Positions 46,360 through 55,367 are shown, counted from the stretch's first letter. The stretch: 64,000 nucleotides of DNA from Mesorhizobium sp. LSHC420B00 (GCF_000503055.1 NZ_AYVY01000002.1:297379-361378), one strand, 5' to 3'. Made by a program: numbers and translations. Notes: generated from the sequence alone by a model not told the origin.

Positions 46360-47624
46360 ATGGACTTCCGGATCGACGCGGTGCGCGCAAAATTTCCGGC
46401 CTTGTCGCTGACCGACAAGGGCCGCAGGCGCATCTATCTCGACAATCCTGCCGGCACGCAGGTGCCGCAGGCGGTGGCGGACGCGGTGTCACGCTGCCTG
46501 CTGACCACCAATGCCAATCTCGGCGGCTTCTTCGAGACCACCATCGCGGCACAAGACATCGTCGACGAGGCCCATCTGGCGATGGCGGATTTCCTTGGCG
46601 CGGCAAGTCCGCGGGAAATCATCATCGGCGCCAACATGACGACGTTGACCTACCACATGTCGCGAACGCTTGGCCGTACGATGAAACCCGGCGACGAGAT
46701 CATCCTCACCCGCATGGACCATGAGGGCAACATCTCACCCTGGCTGCAACTGGCTGAAGACCTTGGCCTTGTCGTGCGCTGGCTACCTTTCGACCAGCAG
46801 AGCTGGCAGATCGAGGAGGCGGCGCTCGCCGCGCTGCTTTCCGAGAGGACGCGGCTCATCGCGCTCAACTACGCCAGCAATCTCACCGGGGTCGATCAAC
46901 CGGGTGAAGGCGTTGACCCGCACTGCCAGGCAGGCCGGTGCGTTGGTCTACGTTGATGCCGTGCAGTTCGCCCCGCATGGCCTGATCGACGTCCAAAATC
47001 TCGGCTGTGATTTCCTGATCTGCTCGGCCTACAAGTTCTTCGGCCCACATATGGGAATTTTGTGGGGCAGGCTGGACGTCGTCGATGCGCTGAAGCCGTA
47101 CAAATGCCGTTGCTCGTCCAATGCCTTGCCGGAGCGCTTCGAGCTCGGCACGCCGCAAATTGAATTGATGGCCGGCCTGTCGGCGGCGGTCGATTATCTT
47201 GCCGAGCTGGGCGCGGCGGCCGGCGATCAAGCATCGCGCCGCCAGAAAATAACCAAGGCCTTCGAATTGTCGATCGCTTACGAGAACCCGCTGGCGCAAC
47301 GGCTGATCGACGGTCTGTCGGATATTGCCGGCCTGACCATCCACGGCATCACCGATCCGAAGCGGATCAATGAGCGCGTGCCGACGGTGTCCTTCACCGT
47401 CCAAGGCATCGTGCCGGAGGCGATCGTGCGGCAGATGAATGCGGAAAACATCCCTATGGTCCGGCCACAACTACGCCTGGGAGATTGTGCACCAGCTCGG
47501 CATTCCGGCCGACCAGGGCGTCGTGCGCATAGGCATCGCTCATTACAACACTTCAGCCGAGATCGACGAGACGCTGGAGAGTGTGCACCGCGTTGTCGCC
47601 ATGCTGAGGCAGGAACGATCCTGA
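46360..47624 (+). pseudogene. Class V aminotransferase/cysteine-desulfurase-like gene with two frameshifts
   Basis: The family product (about 420 aa, VC1184-like branch) is spread over three frames. Frame 1 (from 46360) covers RIYLDNPAGTQ to YASNLTG; an extra G in the GGGG at 46888-46891 breaks it. Frame 2 continues SINRVKALTRTARQAGALVY, then CSAYKFFGPHMG with the PLP lysine, to MNAENI. A second shift near 47450-47460 leads into WSGHNYAWEIVHQLG and the stop at 47624. As read, no full-length protein is made. Decay or sequence errors are equally possible. Confidence 0.78.
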
Positions 47625-47642
47625 GCGCGCCTCGCGGGCCGA

Positions 47643-48674
47643 TCATCGCTTGTGGGCGCCGCCAAAACCGGTGAGGAAGGCGGTGAGATTGTCGCCGAGC
47701 TCGTCGCAGAGATAGCCGCCTTCCTGGACGATGACTGTCGATAGGCCGAGACCGGCGATGGCCTCGCCAATGCGCGAGAAACCGGGCGTGCTCACCGACA
47801 GCCCACCGAACGGATCGCCCTCGAAGGCGTCGAGGCCGAGCGCCACCACCAGCGCTTCTGGCGCAAAGGCGCGGATACGCTGGAAAGCCACGTCCAGTGC
47901 TTCGAGGAATGCGGCGTCGCCGGATTTGCGCGGCAGCGGCAGGTTGAGATTGTAGCCGAGGCCGGCGCCTTCGCCGCGCTCGTCGGCATGGCCCCAGAAA
48001 AACGGATAGAAGCGCACCGGGTCGGCATGCAGCGACACGGTGAGCACGTCCGGCCGGGCATAGAAGATGCCCTGCGTGCCATTGCCGTGATGCAGGTCGA
48101 CGTCGAGGATCGCCACCCGCGCCGCTTGCTTGCGCAGAACCCGTGCGGCGACCGCCGAATTGTTGATGAAGCAGAAGCCGCCGGCGACCTCGGCAAAGGC
48201 GTGATGGCCGGGCGGACGGCAGAGCGCATAGGCTGAAGGCACGCCCGACATCACCGCCTCGGCTGCTTCAACCGCGCTCCAGGCGCTCCACAGTGCGCTC
48301 TGCCACGTCTCGCCGGAGATCGGGCAGGCGGTGTCGGCCATGTGGTAGCCGGCCTGGCCGACTGCCGAGGCAGGATAGGAGCCGTGCCGCGCGATCGGAT
48401 GGATGTTGGGAATGACCTCGGCAGAGGCACCCTCGATGCGCTGCCAGCGCGCGAAGATATGCTGGAGGAAATCGAGATATTCGGGCGTATGCACCGCCGC
48501 AATCGGGCCGAGCCCGTGATCCCGCGGCCGTTCGATCGTGCAGCCGGCAGCCTTTGCGCCGGCTAGCAATCGCTCGACCCGTTCCGGCTTTTCCGGATTG
48601 GGCTGCGGCGCGCCGCTTGAGAGGAACGCCTTCGGGTCGTGGCGCTTCTGTTCTTCGGCATAGAAGGCTTTCAT
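47643..48674 (-). CDS. Histone deacetylase/acetylpolyamine amidohydrolase family protein
   Basis: Zinc deacetylase of 343 aa: catalytic His pair in CRPPGHHAF (157-158), metal ligands in DVDLHHGNGT (Asp193, His195) with a further Asp in GLDAFEGDP, and GGYLCDELG near the C-terminus. The Y-x-H-P-E-like front end (TPEYLDFLQHI) is closer to acetylpolyamine amidohydrolases than to histone enzymes. ATGA overlap with the GNAT gene upstream indicates co-translation. Confidence 0.9.
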   Translation of the reverse strand: MKAFYAEEQKRHDPKAFLSSGAPQPNPEKPERVERLLAGAKAAGCTIERPRDHGLGPIAAVHTPEYLDFLQHIFARWQRIEGASAEVIPNIHPIARHGSYPASAVGQAGYHMADTACPISGETWQSALWSAWSAVEAAEAVMSGVPSAYALCRPPGHHAFAEVAGGFCFINNSAVAARVLRKQAARVAILDVDLHHGNGTQGIFYARPDVLTVSLHADPVRFYPFFWGHADERGEGAGLGYNLNLPLPRKSGDAAFLEALDVAFQRIRAFAPEALVVALGLDAFEGDPFGGLSVSTPGFSRIGEAIAGLGLSTVIVQEGGYLCDELGDNLTAFLTGFGGAHKR

Positions 48675-49180
48675 GTTGGCTCCTCCGGTGCATCGGCGAA
48701 GGCGAAAAAGGCGTCGCCGACGATCTTCTGCACCTGCTCGTAACTCGACCAGGCAATGCCCAACCGTTCGTAAAAAGCCTTGGCGGTCTCGTTGTCGGTA
48801 TCGACGGACAGCCTGAGATAGACGCCGCCTGCCTTCCGGCACTGCGCCGCCACCCGGCGCAGCAGGCGCTCGCCGATCCTGCGGCCGCGAAACCGGTCCT
48901 CGACGTAGAGGTCCTGCACATAGACGCCGGCTCGTCCCATCCATGTCGAGAAGATCGGAAAATGCAGGCAAAGCCCGGCAAATTCGCCGCCGACTTCGGC
49001 GATCAAGGTCGAGAAGGCAGGCTTTTCGCCAAAGCCATAGGTGCGGAGATCCGCAGCTGTCGAGGTGATCTCCTGATGTGCGCCGACATGCGCGCCGAGC
49101 CGTAGGAGTGCGGCGTGGATGGTTTCGACGTCCTCCACCCGGCCGGGGCGGATAAGCACGTTTGTGGATGGCGTACTCAC
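48671..49180 (-). CDS. GNAT family N-acetyltransferase
   Basis: 169 aa. The acetyl-CoA-binding motif A is VEDRFRGRRIGERLLRRVA near 92-110, preceded by VYVQDLYV, and the C-terminal part AKAFYERLGIAWSS matches spermidine/spermine-type or RimI-like acetyltransferases. Pairing with a deacetylase gene by ATGA overlap suggests opposing acetylation and deacetylation of the same compound, which is inference. Confidence 0.87.
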   Translation of the reverse strand: MSTPSTNVLIRPGRVEDVETIHAALLRLGAHVGAHQEITSTAADLRTYGFGEKPAFSTLIAEVGGEFAGLCLHFPIFSTWMGRAGVYVQDLYVEDRFRGRRIGERLLRRVAAQCRKAGGVYLRLSVDTDNETAKAFYERLGIAWSSYEQVQKIVGDAFFAFADAPEEPT

Positions 49181-49198
49181 GGCAGGCAGGGCGCCCAG

Positions 49199-49360
49199 GC
49201 ACCCCCCTCTGTCCTGCCGGACATCTCCCCCTCAAGGGGGGAGATTGGATGTCGCGCCGGGTTTCGCCATTCACCAACGTTGCAGGGTGGGCAGCGAGAT
49301 CGAAGCTGCCGATCTCTCCCCTTGAGGGAGAGATGGCCGGCAGGCCAGAGGGGGGTGTGC
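49199..49360. repeat. Composite inverted repeat, second copy
   Basis: Same units as at 7238-7430 in swapped order: CACCCCCCTCTG, GGACATCTCCCCC, GGGGGGAGATTGG (49200-49249) first, then GATCTCTCCCC, GAGGGAGAGATGG and CAGAGGGGGGTG (49311-49357). It lies between the acetyltransferase and the BKACE gene, in an otherwise tight run, and could end or stabilise the upstream transcript. Confidence 0.72.
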
Positions 49361-49373
49361 CGGAGCGCAACCA

Positions 49374-50303
49374 TCAGAACGCCACACGGTCGCCGCCCTT
49401 GAGCGCCAGCATCTGCCGCGCCTCGGCCGGCGTCGCGACGTCCAGCGACAGCCCGTCGAGCACGCTGCGGATACGGCGGACCTGGTCGGCATTGGACTTG
49501 GCCAGTTGGCGCCCGTCGTAGAGGCTGTCCTCCAGCCCGACGCGGACATTGCCGCCCATCGCCGCCGCAATCGAGATCATCGGCATCTGATGGCGTCCGG
49601 CGGCCAGCACCGAAAACTGGTAGCTGTCGCCGAACAGTTTGTCGGCGATGCGCTTCATGTGGATCAGGTTTTCGGGATCGGCGCCGATGCCACCGAGGAT
49701 GCCGAACACGAACTGGATGAACAGCGGTCCCGACACCAGCCCGCGGTCGCGGAAATGCGCCAGCGAGTAGAGGTGGCCGACATCGTAGCACTCGAATTCA
49801 AAGCGCGTGCCGCAACCACGCCCAAGCTTCTCAAGCACCGTCTCCATGTCGGCAAAGGTGTTCTTGAAGATCGTGTCGCGGGTCGCCTCGAGCAGCTTCG
49901 GCTCCCATTCGTGCTGCCACTCCCGCGGCCGCTCGAGCATGGGGAACAGCGCGAAATTCATCGAGCCCATGTTGAGCGAGCACATTTCCGGCTCCGCCCT
50001 GAGCGGGGCGGCCAACCGCTGGTCGAGCGTCATCAGCGAGGAGCCACCGGTGGTGATGTTGATCACTGCGTCGGTCGCCTGCTTGATGCGCGGCAGGAAC
50101 TGCATGAACACCTCGGGGTCGGCGGTCGGCCTTCCATCCTTGGGGTCGCGGGCGTGAAGATGCAGGATCGAGGCACCGGCTTCGGCGGCGGCGATCGCGT
50201 CGGCGGCGATCTGGTCCGGCGTCACCGGCAGATGCGGCGACATCGATGGTGTGTGCACCGACCCGGTGACGGCGCAGGTGATAATGATTTTTCGCGGCGC
50301 CAT
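49374..50303 (-). CDS. Beta-keto acid cleavage enzyme (BKACE, DUF849)
   Basis: Zinc TIM-barrel enzyme of 309 aa that condenses a beta-keto acid with acetyl-CoA and splits it into acetoacetate and a new CoA ester. Zinc ligands HLH are His48 and His50 (ILHLHARDPKDGRP); ITTGGSS (near 88), CSLNMGSMNFA and GGNVRVGLEDSLY are further family marks. The specific keto acid varies between subfamilies and cannot be read here. 10 bp after the aminotransferase. Confidence 0.93.
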   Translation of the reverse strand: MAPRKIIITCAVTGSVHTPSMSPHLPVTPDQIAADAIAAAEAGASILHLHARDPKDGRPTADPEVFMQFLPRIKQATDAVINITTGGSSLMTLDQRLAAPLRAEPEMCSLNMGSMNFALFPMLERPREWQHEWEPKLLEATRDTIFKNTFADMETVLEKLGRGCGTRFEFECYDVGHLYSLAHFRDRGLVSGPLFIQFVFGILGGIGADPENLIHMKRIADKLFGDSYQFSVLAAGRHQMPMISIAAAMGGNVRVGLEDSLYDGRQLAKSNADQVRRIRSVLDGLSLDVATPAEARQMLALKGGDRVAF

Positions 50304-50313
50304 GGTTCGGCCC

Positions 50314-51681
50314 TCAGCCTTCGACCGGCAGGTCGAGTTCACCGGCCAGCACTTCGAGCGAGTCGCCGATGATGGCTACGATCTCGCCGATCTGCGCGGC
50401 GGTGACGATCATCGGCGGCGCGACCATGAAATTGTCGCCGTCGACGCCGCCCTTGACCTTGCGTCCGTAGATGATCAGTCCGCGCTCATAGGCGAGGTCG
50501 AGCAGCCGCTGGGTGGCCTTCTTTGCCGGCTCGATCGGCCTCAGCGTATCTGGGTCGGCGACCATTTCGGCACCTGTGAGCAGGCCCTTGCCGCGGACGT
50601 CGGCGATGAACGGAAACCGCTTCGCCAATCCCTTCAGCTCGTCCATCAAAAGCTTGCCCATATCGGCCGCATTGGCGATCAGGCCGAGACGGTCCATCTC
50701 GCCGAGCACGGCGAGCCCGGCGGCGCAGGCGAGCGGGTTGCCGGCATAGGTATGGCCATGCTGGAAGCCGCCCGATGCGAGCAATGGCTGCACCAGCCGC
50801 ATCGGTGCCGCCAGCGCGCCGAGCGGCGCGTAGCCCGAGCCCAGCCCCTTCGACAGCGCAACGATGTCGGGCTTGCAGTTCCAGTGGTCGCCGCCGAGGA
50901 ATTTTCCGGTGCGACCGGCGCCGCTCATCACCTCGTCATGGATGAGCAGGATGCCGTAGCGATCGCAGATCTCGCGGATGCGCGGATAGTAGCTGTCCGG
51001 CGCCACCAGTGCTGCCGTGGCAGCGCCGCCGACCGGCTCCATGATGAAGGCGAGCACGCTGTCCGGCCCCTCGGCGAGAATCTTCTCCTCCAGCATGTCG
51101 GCATAGCGGATGCCGCGCTGTTCCATCGAAAGATTGTCGCGGTCGCGCCAGGCGATGGGCGCCGGCACGGTCGGCATCACTTGCATCATCGGCGCAAATG
51201 TTTCGGCCAGCGCATCGTCGCCGGTGACGGCGAGCGCACCCAGCGTGCCGCCATGATAGGACGGAAAACGCGTGATCACCTTCCAGCGGCTGGGCTGGCC
51301 GGTGGCGACCGCCCATTGCCGCGCCAGCTTGACGCAGGATTCCGTTGCCTCCGAGCCGCCGGAGACGAAAAAGATGCGGTCCAGGCCCTCGGGGAGTTTG
51401 GCCGCCAGTTGCCGCGCGAGCTCCTCGGCCGGTTCGTTCTCGAAATGCAGGCGGTAGGCGAAGGTGGCGCGGTCCATCTGCCGTTTCATCGCGTCGAGCA
51501 CGTTGCGGTTGGAGTGGCCGATATTGGCGACCATCGGCCCGCTCGATCCGTCGATGAAGCGGCGGCCATCCTGCGTCCACATGTAGATGCCTTCGGCGCG
51601 GTCGATCAGCGGCCGACGCAGGCTGGACAGATAAAACAGATGCGAGGCTTCGCGGGCTTCCGGGACAGGGGGCTTCAGCAT
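50314..51681 (-). CDS. Class III pyridoxal-phosphate aminotransferase
   Basis: 455 aa from MLKPPVPEAREAS. Omega-amino acid or beta-amino acid type: FVSGGSEATESCVKLAR, SYHGGTLGAL, LLIHDEVMSGAGRTGKF, and PLP lysine in ALSKGLGSGYAPLG. Start at 51681, which follows GGAAAG and sits 1 nt from the preceding stop; 51714 would overlap 30 nt and has no ribosome site. Probably makes the keto acid that BKACE consumes. Confidence 0.92.
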   Translation of the reverse strand: MLKPPVPEAREASHLFYLSSLRRPLIDRAEGIYMWTQDGRRFIDGSSGPMVANIGHSNRNVLDAMKRQMDRATFAYRLHFENEPAEELARQLAAKLPEGLDRIFFVSGGSEATESCVKLARQWAVATGQPSRWKVITRFPSYHGGTLGALAVTGDDALAETFAPMMQVMPTVPAPIAWRDRDNLSMEQRGIRYADMLEEKILAEGPDSVLAFIMEPVGGAATAALVAPDSYYPRIREICDRYGILLIHDEVMSGAGRTGKFLGGDHWNCKPDIVALSKGLGSGYAPLGALAAPMRLVQPLLASGGFQHGHTYAGNPLACAAGLAVLGEMDRLGLIANAADMGKLLMDELKGLAKRFPFIADVRGKGLLTGAEMVADPDTLRPIEPAKKATQRLLDLAYERGLIIYGRKVKGGVDGDNFMVAPPMIVTAAQIGEIVAIIGDSLEVLAGELDLPVEG

Positions 51682-51682
51682 G

Positions 51683-53323
51683 TCATGGCTTTCCAAGATA
51701 GCGGTCGAGGACATTTCTGGTGACGCGCTCGACCATCGCGTCCTGCCTTAGCAGGCCGGCGACCCATTCGCAGCTTCCTGCGTGAAACACCTCGCCCTTG
51801 CCGCGCGGGAAATTGACGATCATGCCGTTGCCGCGTTTGACCTTGTCGAGATTGGCGTCGCTTGCCTCGCCGAACAGCGTTTCGGCGGTGAAGCGACCGT
51901 CCTCGTCGCCGAGGAACTGGTCCTCGAACGGAATGTCGGCGCTTTCCTCGACCTGGGCAGCCATGCCGACCGCGAGCACCTGCAGGCCGTCCGGTGCGCC
52001 GCTGTCGGGCGTGGGGTAGGGCAGGCCGCCGCGGATCTCGAAATCGAGCCCGTCGACCTCGTAGCCATAGACATGGCTGTCGGCGCCGAGCAGGTCGCCA
52101 TAGTAGATGCCGGTGCCGGCAAACGCCCAATGCTCAGGCCGGTAGACCGGAAAGCCGCGTACGCCGCGCGGCGCGCAGCCGCCCCAGCCCGCATAGACGC
52201 CTCTTGTCGCGTTGAGGCCGAAGGTCGCCGCACCCGGCCGGCCGATTTCCGGCGCTTCCCAGGAATTGGTGGCGCGCCTTATATCGCCGCCGCGATAGGC
52301 CGGGTCCTCTGCGCGAGCGCGGTATTTGTAGCAGACCTGCCGGCGGCCTTCGTCCTCCAGCCTGGTCTGCCACATGAAATTGCCGGCGAAGCGCGCCGCT
52401 TGGCCGCCGCGCTCGACATAGGTGTCGACCGCATCGCGCATCTCCCAGGTCCAGTATTCGTCGTGGCCGACGAAGACGACGCAGTCGTAGCCGTCGAGAA
52501 TGTCGGGCGAAAAATGCAGATCGTGCTGGCTGGCAAGATCGACGGCGTAGCCGGCACGCTCGGCGAAGCGGAAGAAATGGCTGTCATAGCTTGCCCAGCC
52601 GGACGAGGCGTATTTCTTCGAATGGCCGGTGGCAAACGCCCATTCCATATGCGGATAGCGCGGCACGGTTTTCGGCGGCACGGCGACTTCGAGCGGCACG
52701 CGCGGCGCGTCCCTGGGCAGCACGACGAAGCCGCGGCACCAAGGCCGCTGCGTCGACACTATTCGTGCATACTGGTCGCGGCCTGGCCCGGTGATGCCTT
52801 CGTAATGGTTGGAACCGCCCCATGTGTTGTAGGCGAGCCAGGTGCCGGTGGCCGCGACCTGCAGCACGCGACCAAGCTTCTTGCCGGGCTGCGGCGCGAC
52901 GATGAAAAGATGGTGGTAGCGGATCGGCTTGCCGTCGCGAGCGTCGGCTTCAAGCGTGACGCGATAGGCGCCGGACGGCCAGTCGTCGCCGATGCAAAAT
53001 TCGAACGATGCTTCCCAGCCGCAGCCCTCGACCGAACACTGATCAGGCGTATCCTGCCAGCGCGCCGCGATCCCGGTCCTTTCGAATATCGTCGTTTCCG
53101 TACCGCCGTCGCGGACGATCGCGATGCCGAAACTGGCGGCCGTCGAGCTGACATGCAGCGCCACCATCTCGCCGGGGTGGTAGGAAAAACGGTCGCTGTA
53201 GCACCAGATTTCGCCGCGCCCGCCATCCATACCCGGCCATTCCCAGTAATGGCTGCGCACCGCCTGGCGTCGCTGCTCCGGCGTCAGTCCGAAATCGGGA
53301 AACTCGGTCGGCAGATGGTTCAT
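51683..53323 (-). CDS. N,N-dimethylformamidase large-subunit-like protein
   Basis: 546 aa similar to the C-terminal part of the dimethylformamidase large subunit: GRVLQVAATGTWLAYNTWGGSNHY near 152-175, VVFVGHDEYWTWEMRDAVD near 275-295, and VERGGQAARFAGNFMWQ. Known enzyme hydrolyses formamides using an iron site; here the N-terminal domain of the 760-residue enzyme is missing and no small-subunit gene is adjacent. Start at 53323. First gene of the minus-strand unit. Confidence 0.85.
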   Translation of the reverse strand: MNHLPTEFPDFGLTPEQRRQAVRSHYWEWPGMDGGRGEIWCYSDRFSYHPGEMVALHVSSTAASFGIAIVRDGGTETTIFERTGIAARWQDTPDQCSVEGCGWEASFEFCIGDDWPSGAYRVTLEADARDGKPIRYHHLFIVAPQPGKKLGRVLQVAATGTWLAYNTWGGSNHYEGITGPGRDQYARIVSTQRPWCRGFVVLPRDAPRVPLEVAVPPKTVPRYPHMEWAFATGHSKKYASSGWASYDSHFFRFAERAGYAVDLASQHDLHFSPDILDGYDCVVFVGHDEYWTWEMRDAVDTYVERGGQAARFAGNFMWQTRLEDEGRRQVCYKYRARAEDPAYRGGDIRRATNSWEAPEIGRPGAATFGLNATRGVYAGWGGCAPRGVRGFPVYRPEHWAFAGTGIYYGDLLGADSHVYGYEVDGLDFEIRGGLPYPTPDSGAPDGLQVLAVGMAAQVEESADIPFEDQFLGDEDGRFTAETLFGEASDANLDKVKRGNGMIVNFPRGKGEVFHAGSCEWVAGLLRQDAMVERVTRNVLDRYLGKP

Positions 53324-53479
53324 GGACACCGCTAAGGTCGAAGGCCGCCATTTCGGCCATCCGCCGGCCAAGCGTCAATTGGAAACGATCGGGCCAGTCA
53401 TCGCCGGGCTGCTCCCTTGGCCTTGCCGGACAAACAGACTATCTCACAAAACGCGGCCTTGTCCGCCACGGGAGCCGAT

Positions 53480-53728
53480 ATGCTGAGAGTGCAAAAGGTT
53501 AGGGTCAACGACATTTACGTGCCGACCGCGCGCAAGAAGACGCTGCATCCCGAGACCGTCCGCCATCTTGCCGAGGACATTCTGGAAAACGGCATGAATA
53601 CGCCGATCCAGGTGCGCCATGACGGCAAGCGCCATATCCTGGTCGAAGGCCTGCATCGGCTCGAAGCGGCCAAGTGGCTCGGCGAGACTGAGATCGACGC
53701 CTATCTGGTGCAAGCCAAGCGCCACTGA
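53480..53728 (+). CDS. ParB/Srx-like domain protein, 82 aa
   Basis: Only the ParB N-terminal (nuclease-like) fold is present: KVRVNDIYVPTARKKTLHPETV, NGMNTPIQVRHDG and LVEGLHRLEAAKWLGETEI. It lacks the DNA-binding and dimerisation domains of partition ParB, so a role in segregation is unlikely. The ATG at 53480 follows GGGAG at 53470-53474. Function unknown. Confidence 0.82.
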   Translation: MLRVQKVRVNDIYVPTARKKTLHPETVRHLAEDILENGMNTPIQVRHDGKRHILVEGLHRLEAAKWLGETEIDAYLVQAKRH

Positions 53729-53851
53729 AGCCACTCGGTTCCGTCGTTCGAATCTCCGGTTCCGCGGATTTTTTCTCGTGGACCGTGTCGGCTTGCGTCT
53801 TGTCGGTTCGTCCTAGACACGAAAGCCAAACCCGACATGTGAGGAAACACC

Positions 53852-54337
53852 ATGACCACCAAGCTCGACATCGCCCCCAACTCCGACCGCGAGCTGGTTC
53901 TCGCCCGCATCATCGATGCACCGCGCGAGAACGTCTATCGCTGCTGGACCGAGCCGAAGCTGTTGACGCAATGGTTTGCGCCGAAGCCGTGGACGACGCC
54001 GCGCGCTGAGATGGACGTTCGCGCCGGCGGCACCAGCCTGGTCGTCATGGCCGGTCCCGACGGCAACGAGTTTGCGAACCCCGGCGTCTTCCTCGAAGTC
54101 GTGCCGGGCAGGAAGCTCGTCTTCACCGATGCCTATACCAAGGCGTGGGAGCCTTCCGCCAAACCGTTCATGACCGGCATTGTGACACTCGAGGACGAGG
54201 GCACGGGCAAGACCCGCTACGTCGCCCGGGTTGCGCATTGGTCGGTCGCCGACCGCGAACAGCACGAGAAAATGGGTTTTCACGAGGGCTGGGGCCAGTG
54301 CGCCGAACAGCTCGAGGAAGTCGCAAAGCGACTTTGA
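53852..54337 (+). CDS. SRPBCC/AHSA1 family protein
   Basis: 161 aa START-like domain: LVLARIIDAPRENVYRCWTEPKLLTQWF at the N-terminus, EVVPGRKLVFTDAY in the middle, and KMGFHEGWGQCAEQLEEVAKRL at the end, the standard AHSA1 pattern. It may bind a hydrophobic ligand; no function known. Ribosome site GGAA 10 nt before ATG. Probably co-transcribed with the hydrolase 24 bp downstream. Confidence 0.92.
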   Translation: MTTKLDIAPNSDRELVLARIIDAPRENVYRCWTEPKLLTQWFAPKPWTTPRAEMDVRAGGTSLVVMAGPDGNEFANPGVFLEVVPGRKLVFTDAYTKAWEPSAKPFMTGIVTLEDEGTGKTRYVARVAHWSVADREQHEKMGFHEGWGQCAEQLEEVAKRL

Positions 54338-54361
54338 TGCAAACGGGAGAGGGAGACTGAC

Positions 54362-55318
54362 ATGTCCAGATCGATATTTTTCGCCATTTTCGCTTCGGCC
54401 GCCGCGCTGTTTGCGGCGCCGGGCACCATCAACGCTGAGGAGGCCAAGCCCGCCATGACGACCGCAACCGCAACATTGCCGAAGCCGGAAAAATCCGGCC
54501 TGCTGCCGATCAACGGTTTGAACTATTATTACGCCGTCTATGGTAAGGGCGAGCCGCTGCTTCTGCTGCATGGCGGGCTCGGCACGACGGATATGTTCGC
54601 GCCGATCCTGCCGAAGCTTACCGAAAACCGCACCGTCATCGGCGTCGACCTGCAGGGCCATGGCCGCACCGCACTCGGCGACCGGCCGCTCAGCCTGGAG
54701 GCGATGGGCGACGACATGGCGGCGATCGTCAAGGCGCTCGGCTACGACAAGGTCGACGTCATGGGTTATTCGCTGGGTGGCGGCGTCGCCTTCCGCATGG
54801 CCGTGCAGCATCCCGAGGCGGTGCGCCGGCTGGTGCTGGTCTCGACCCCCTACGCCGCGGACGGCTTCTATGCCGAGATGCGTGGCCAGCAGGCACAGGT
54901 CGGCGCGGCGATGGCTGACATGATGAAGGACACGCCGATGTACAAATCCTACGTCGCCGTTGCGCCGCATCCGGAGGATTTTCCGAAACTCCTCGATCAA
55001 CTTGGCGCCTATATGCGCAAGGACTACGATTATTCCGCCGACGTGCCGAAGCTGAAAATGCCGGTGATGCTGGTGTTCGGCGACAGCGACATGTACCGGC
55101 CCGAGCACGAGATCAAATTCTACCAGATGCTCGGCGGCGGATTGAAGGACGCCGGCTGGATGCGCGAGAACCTGTCGCAGAACCGCCTGGCGATCGTGCC
55201 GAACCGCACCCACTACGATGTGTTCTTCGCGCCGGAGCTCACAGCTGCCGCGCTGCCGTTCCTCAATGGCGAGACCAAGGTCAAGACCTGGGACGAAGTC
55301 GTCAACGAAACGAACTGA
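54362..55318 (+). CDS. Exported alpha/beta hydrolase
   Basis: Signal peptide (cleavage near AEEAK, about residue 25), then a hydrolase fold: LLLLHGGLGTT (oxyanion), GYSLGGG with nucleophile Ser137, GDSDMYRPEH with the acid, and PNRTHYDVF with the His. 318 aa. Similar to lactonase/esterase-type proteins; substrate unknown. A strong hairpin follows at 55335-55364. Confidence 0.9.
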   Translation: MSRSIFFAIFASAAALFAAPGTINAEEAKPAMTTATATLPKPEKSGLLPINGLNYYYAVYGKGEPLLLLHGGLGTTDMFAPILPKLTENRTVIGVDLQGHGRTALGDRPLSLEAMGDDMAAIVKALGYDKVDVMGYSLGGGVAFRMAVQHPEAVRRLVLVSTPYAADGFYAEMRGQQAQVGAAMADMMKDTPMYKSYVAVAPHPEDFPKLLDQLGAYMRKDYDYSADVPKLKMPVMLVFGDSDMYRPEHEIKFYQMLGGGLKDAGWMRENLSQNRLAIVPNRTHYDVFFAPELTAAALPFLNGETKVKTWDEVVNETN

Positions 55319-55334
55319 CACGCAGTCAATTGTC

Positions 55335-55367
55335 TGCCGGCCGTCTCCCGCGAGACGGCCGGCATTT
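55335..55367 (+). terminator. Terminator after the exported hydrolase gene
   Basis: TGCCGGCCGTCTC (55335-55347) and GAGACGGCCGGCA (55352-55364) form a perfect 13-bp stem with a 4-nt loop and a short TTT. Confidence 0.85.

Noticed and set aside
53480-53728. Chromosome partition protein ParB
   Set aside because: Only the N-terminal fold is present in 82 aa, with no helix-turn-helix and no parA partner or parS sites nearby.
53740-53775. tRNA-like TTCGAAT followed by CTCCGGTTCCGCGGA
   Set aside because: The bases around the loop do not pair as a T-stem, and no anticodon or D-arm is present upstream. At most a weak terminator after the ParB-like gene.
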